Part shown: piece by piece, positions 63,267 through 64,000 of the stretch | Position numbering within the stretch: the stretch's first letter is position 1 | Layout of the letters: every line of letters starts with the position of its first letter | From: Rhodoferax sp. | GTDB taxonomy: Bacteria; Pseudomonadota; Gammaproteobacteria; Burkholderiales; Burkholderiaceae_C | Direction of reading: 5' to 3' | DNA: 64,000 bases | Assembly: GCF_030653815.1 (NCBI RefSeq) | Contig: NZ_JAURYQ010000031.1 | Span: 1-64,000, forward strand | Translations under genes and position numbers: made by a program | Notes under the pieces: generated by a model | The model's database searches: none | What the model was told of the DNA's origin: nothing | The model's input: only the letters and a program-made list of their open reading frames with translations

Positions 63267-63614
63267 TCAAGCCTGGGCGTCCGGCGGCAGGTAGTCGTCA
63301 CGGCGCGGCGAAAACTGGTCCAGCAGCAGGCTGCCCTGCTCCAGTGCCAGCACGCCATGGGACGTGTGATGCGGCGCAATGAACGCATCACCCGCCCGCA
63401 ACACACGAACCTCACCATCCACAGTGGCTTCAAAAGAGCCGGCCACCACGTAGGCAATCTGGTCGTGCACATCGTGCGCGTGGGGCGTGCCGACCGCGCC
63501 CTTGTCAAACTGCATCAGCACCGACATGAGTTGCGGCGTGTGGCCGATGATCTTGCGCCGCAGGCCGTCGCCCAGTTCGGTCCAAGGGGTGGCAGTGTGT
63601 TCAAAGTAGCGCAT
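63267..63614 (-). CDS. kdgF: Cupin protein, KdgF-like (unsaturated uronate processing)
   Basis: The 115-residue single-domain cupin has the metal motif PHAHDVHDQIAYVVAG (two His and Gln), GDAFIAPHHTSHGV with the last His, and a length as in KdgF. KdgF converts unsaturated 4,5-uronates, released from pectin or alginate fragments, to their linear keto forms. Its neighbour kduI, transcribed divergently, acts on the product. Confidence 0.85.
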   Translation of the reverse strand: MRYFEHTATPWTELGDGLRRKIIGHTPQLMSVLMQFDKGAVGTPHAHDVHDQIAYVVAGSFEATVDGEVRVLRAGDAFIAPHHTSHGVLALEQGSLLLDQFSPRRDDYLPPDAQA

Positions 63615-63720
63615 GGATTCACCTTTTGAGTCTGGAAATGTGGAAATTAGTCACGCGTCTGCAGCTGTGTTTACCGTTTTTTTTGATGCTACTATAGCAG
63701 CAAGAATTTTTTTTGAACTG

Positions 63721-63730
63721 TTGTTTCATT
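63721..63730. promoter_or_regulatory. TGTTTCATT half-site upstream of kduI
   Basis: TTGTTTCATT, sharing nine bases with the right arm of the KdgR-like site before uxaC, lies in the kdgF/kduI divergent region about 70 bases from the kduI start. The left arm (TTTGAACTG) is only partly symmetrical. Confidence 0.35.
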
Positions 63731-63797
63731 AACTAGAAGTCGGCATTCCAAACCGCATGCCCTTACTTTTTGACGATCAACGAACCCTGGAGTCATC

Positions 63798-64000
63798 ATG
63801 GAAATTCGTCAACCCATCCATAGCGAGCACATGCGCAGCCTCGACACCGAGGGCTTGCGCCGGCATTTTCTGGTGCAGGACCTGTTCCAGAGCGATCAGG
63901 TCACGCTGACCTACAGTCAGATTGACCGCATCATCGTGGGCGGCATCATGCCAGTCGCAGGCGGCGTGTCGTTCTCGGCCGACCTCGGGCGCCACACCGG
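63798..64000 (+). CDS. kduI: 5-keto-4-deoxyuronate isomerase (cut by window edge)
   Basis: The first 67 residues match the N-terminus of KduI: MEIRQPIHSEHMRSLDTEGL, HFLVQDLFQSDQVTLTYSQ IDRIIVGG and the FSADLG strand. KduI converts 5-keto-4-deoxyuronate to 2,5-diketo-3-deoxygluconate, the step after KdgF. A GGAG site precedes the ATG. The rest, including the C-terminal metal-binding cupin core, lies outside the window. Confidence 0.93.
   Translation, partial: MEIRQPIHSEHMRSLDTEGLRRHFLVQDLFQSDQVTLTYSQIDRIIVGGIMPVAGGVSFSADLGRHT

Noticed and set aside
61944..63629. A 561-codon open frame on the plus strand
   Set aside because: It is another reading frame of the DctM gene with clear helices; the translation is a low-complexity Arg/His/Gly mix.
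63660..63720. T-runs at 63677-63684 and 63707-63714 as terminators
   Set aside because: No GC-rich stem precedes either run; they are more likely part of the AT-rich promoter region between kdgF and kduI.

Overview
The window looks like chromosome from a beta-proteobacterium of the Comamonadaceae (Rhodoferax/Polaromonas-like). I infer this from protein style, the high GC of most genes, many TRAP transporters, a FixJ-type DctS/DctR pair and the X-W-V order of the glycine betaine genes. No rRNA, tRNA or CRISPR array was seen. All family assignments come from reading the sequence; no database search was run.

Layout. 0-2.5 kb: the end of an IS3-family element cuts a PepSY gene that precedes an OmpR-type response regulator and its sensor kinase. 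2.5-8.7 kb: housekeeping genes (RutG-like pyrimidine permease, YebC/YeeN-like protein, an orphan iron-binding protein with a Fur box, Fur, a VOC protein, a DUF3750 protein, PPK2). 8.7-17.9 kb: a Cache-PAS-GGDEF protein, a PilZ protein, a membrane-anchored Mrr-like nuclease, a DMT exporter, a thioredoxin, phosphofructokinase and a DctS/DctR-like two-component pair. 17.9-30.3 kb: LapA, a proXWV betaine/proline uptake operon, an SH3 protein, MscS, two tandem DctP receptors with one DctQM, a metallo-beta-lactamase hydrolase, a secreted zincin-like protein of unknown role and a second DMT transporter.

30.4-41.1 kb is the most distinctive accessory region. It holds an OtnK-type DUF1537 kinase, an Asp/Glu-racemase-fold protein, a histidine phosphatase, a TRAP transporter, a zinc alcohol dehydrogenase, a second DUF1537 kinase, a RuBisCO-like protein (RLP) that keeps almost all RuBisCO active-site residues, and a divergent LysR regulator. 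The part at 33-37 kb is clearly AT-richer than its surroundings. I read it as a carbohydrate-acid catabolic locus: import, oxidation to a 3-oxo acid, phosphorylation, then cleavage or decarboxylation by the RLP. It is related to the known 3-oxo-isoapionate and 3-oxo-tetronate routes but has a different gene set.

41.1-50.2 kb: mixed housekeeping genes (SSB-like protein, thioesterase, M20 peptidase, hexose-6-phosphate mutarotase, old yellow enzyme, PAS-GGDTF-EAL protein, class A PBP, glutaredoxin-like protein).

50.2-64 kb: a sugar-acid catabolic block. A minus-strand operon (2-hydroxyacid dehydrogenase, gluconokinase, a small dimeric alpha/beta-barrel protein, gluconate 5-dehydrogenase, idonate 5-dehydrogenase, SDR) is divergent from a LacI/GntR-type repressor, with two matching operators between them. 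Then come uxaC-uxuB-uxuA, a uronate-type TRAP transporter, kdgF and the start of kduI, which together would feed glucuronate/galacturonate and unsaturated uronates towards 2-keto-3-deoxygluconate.
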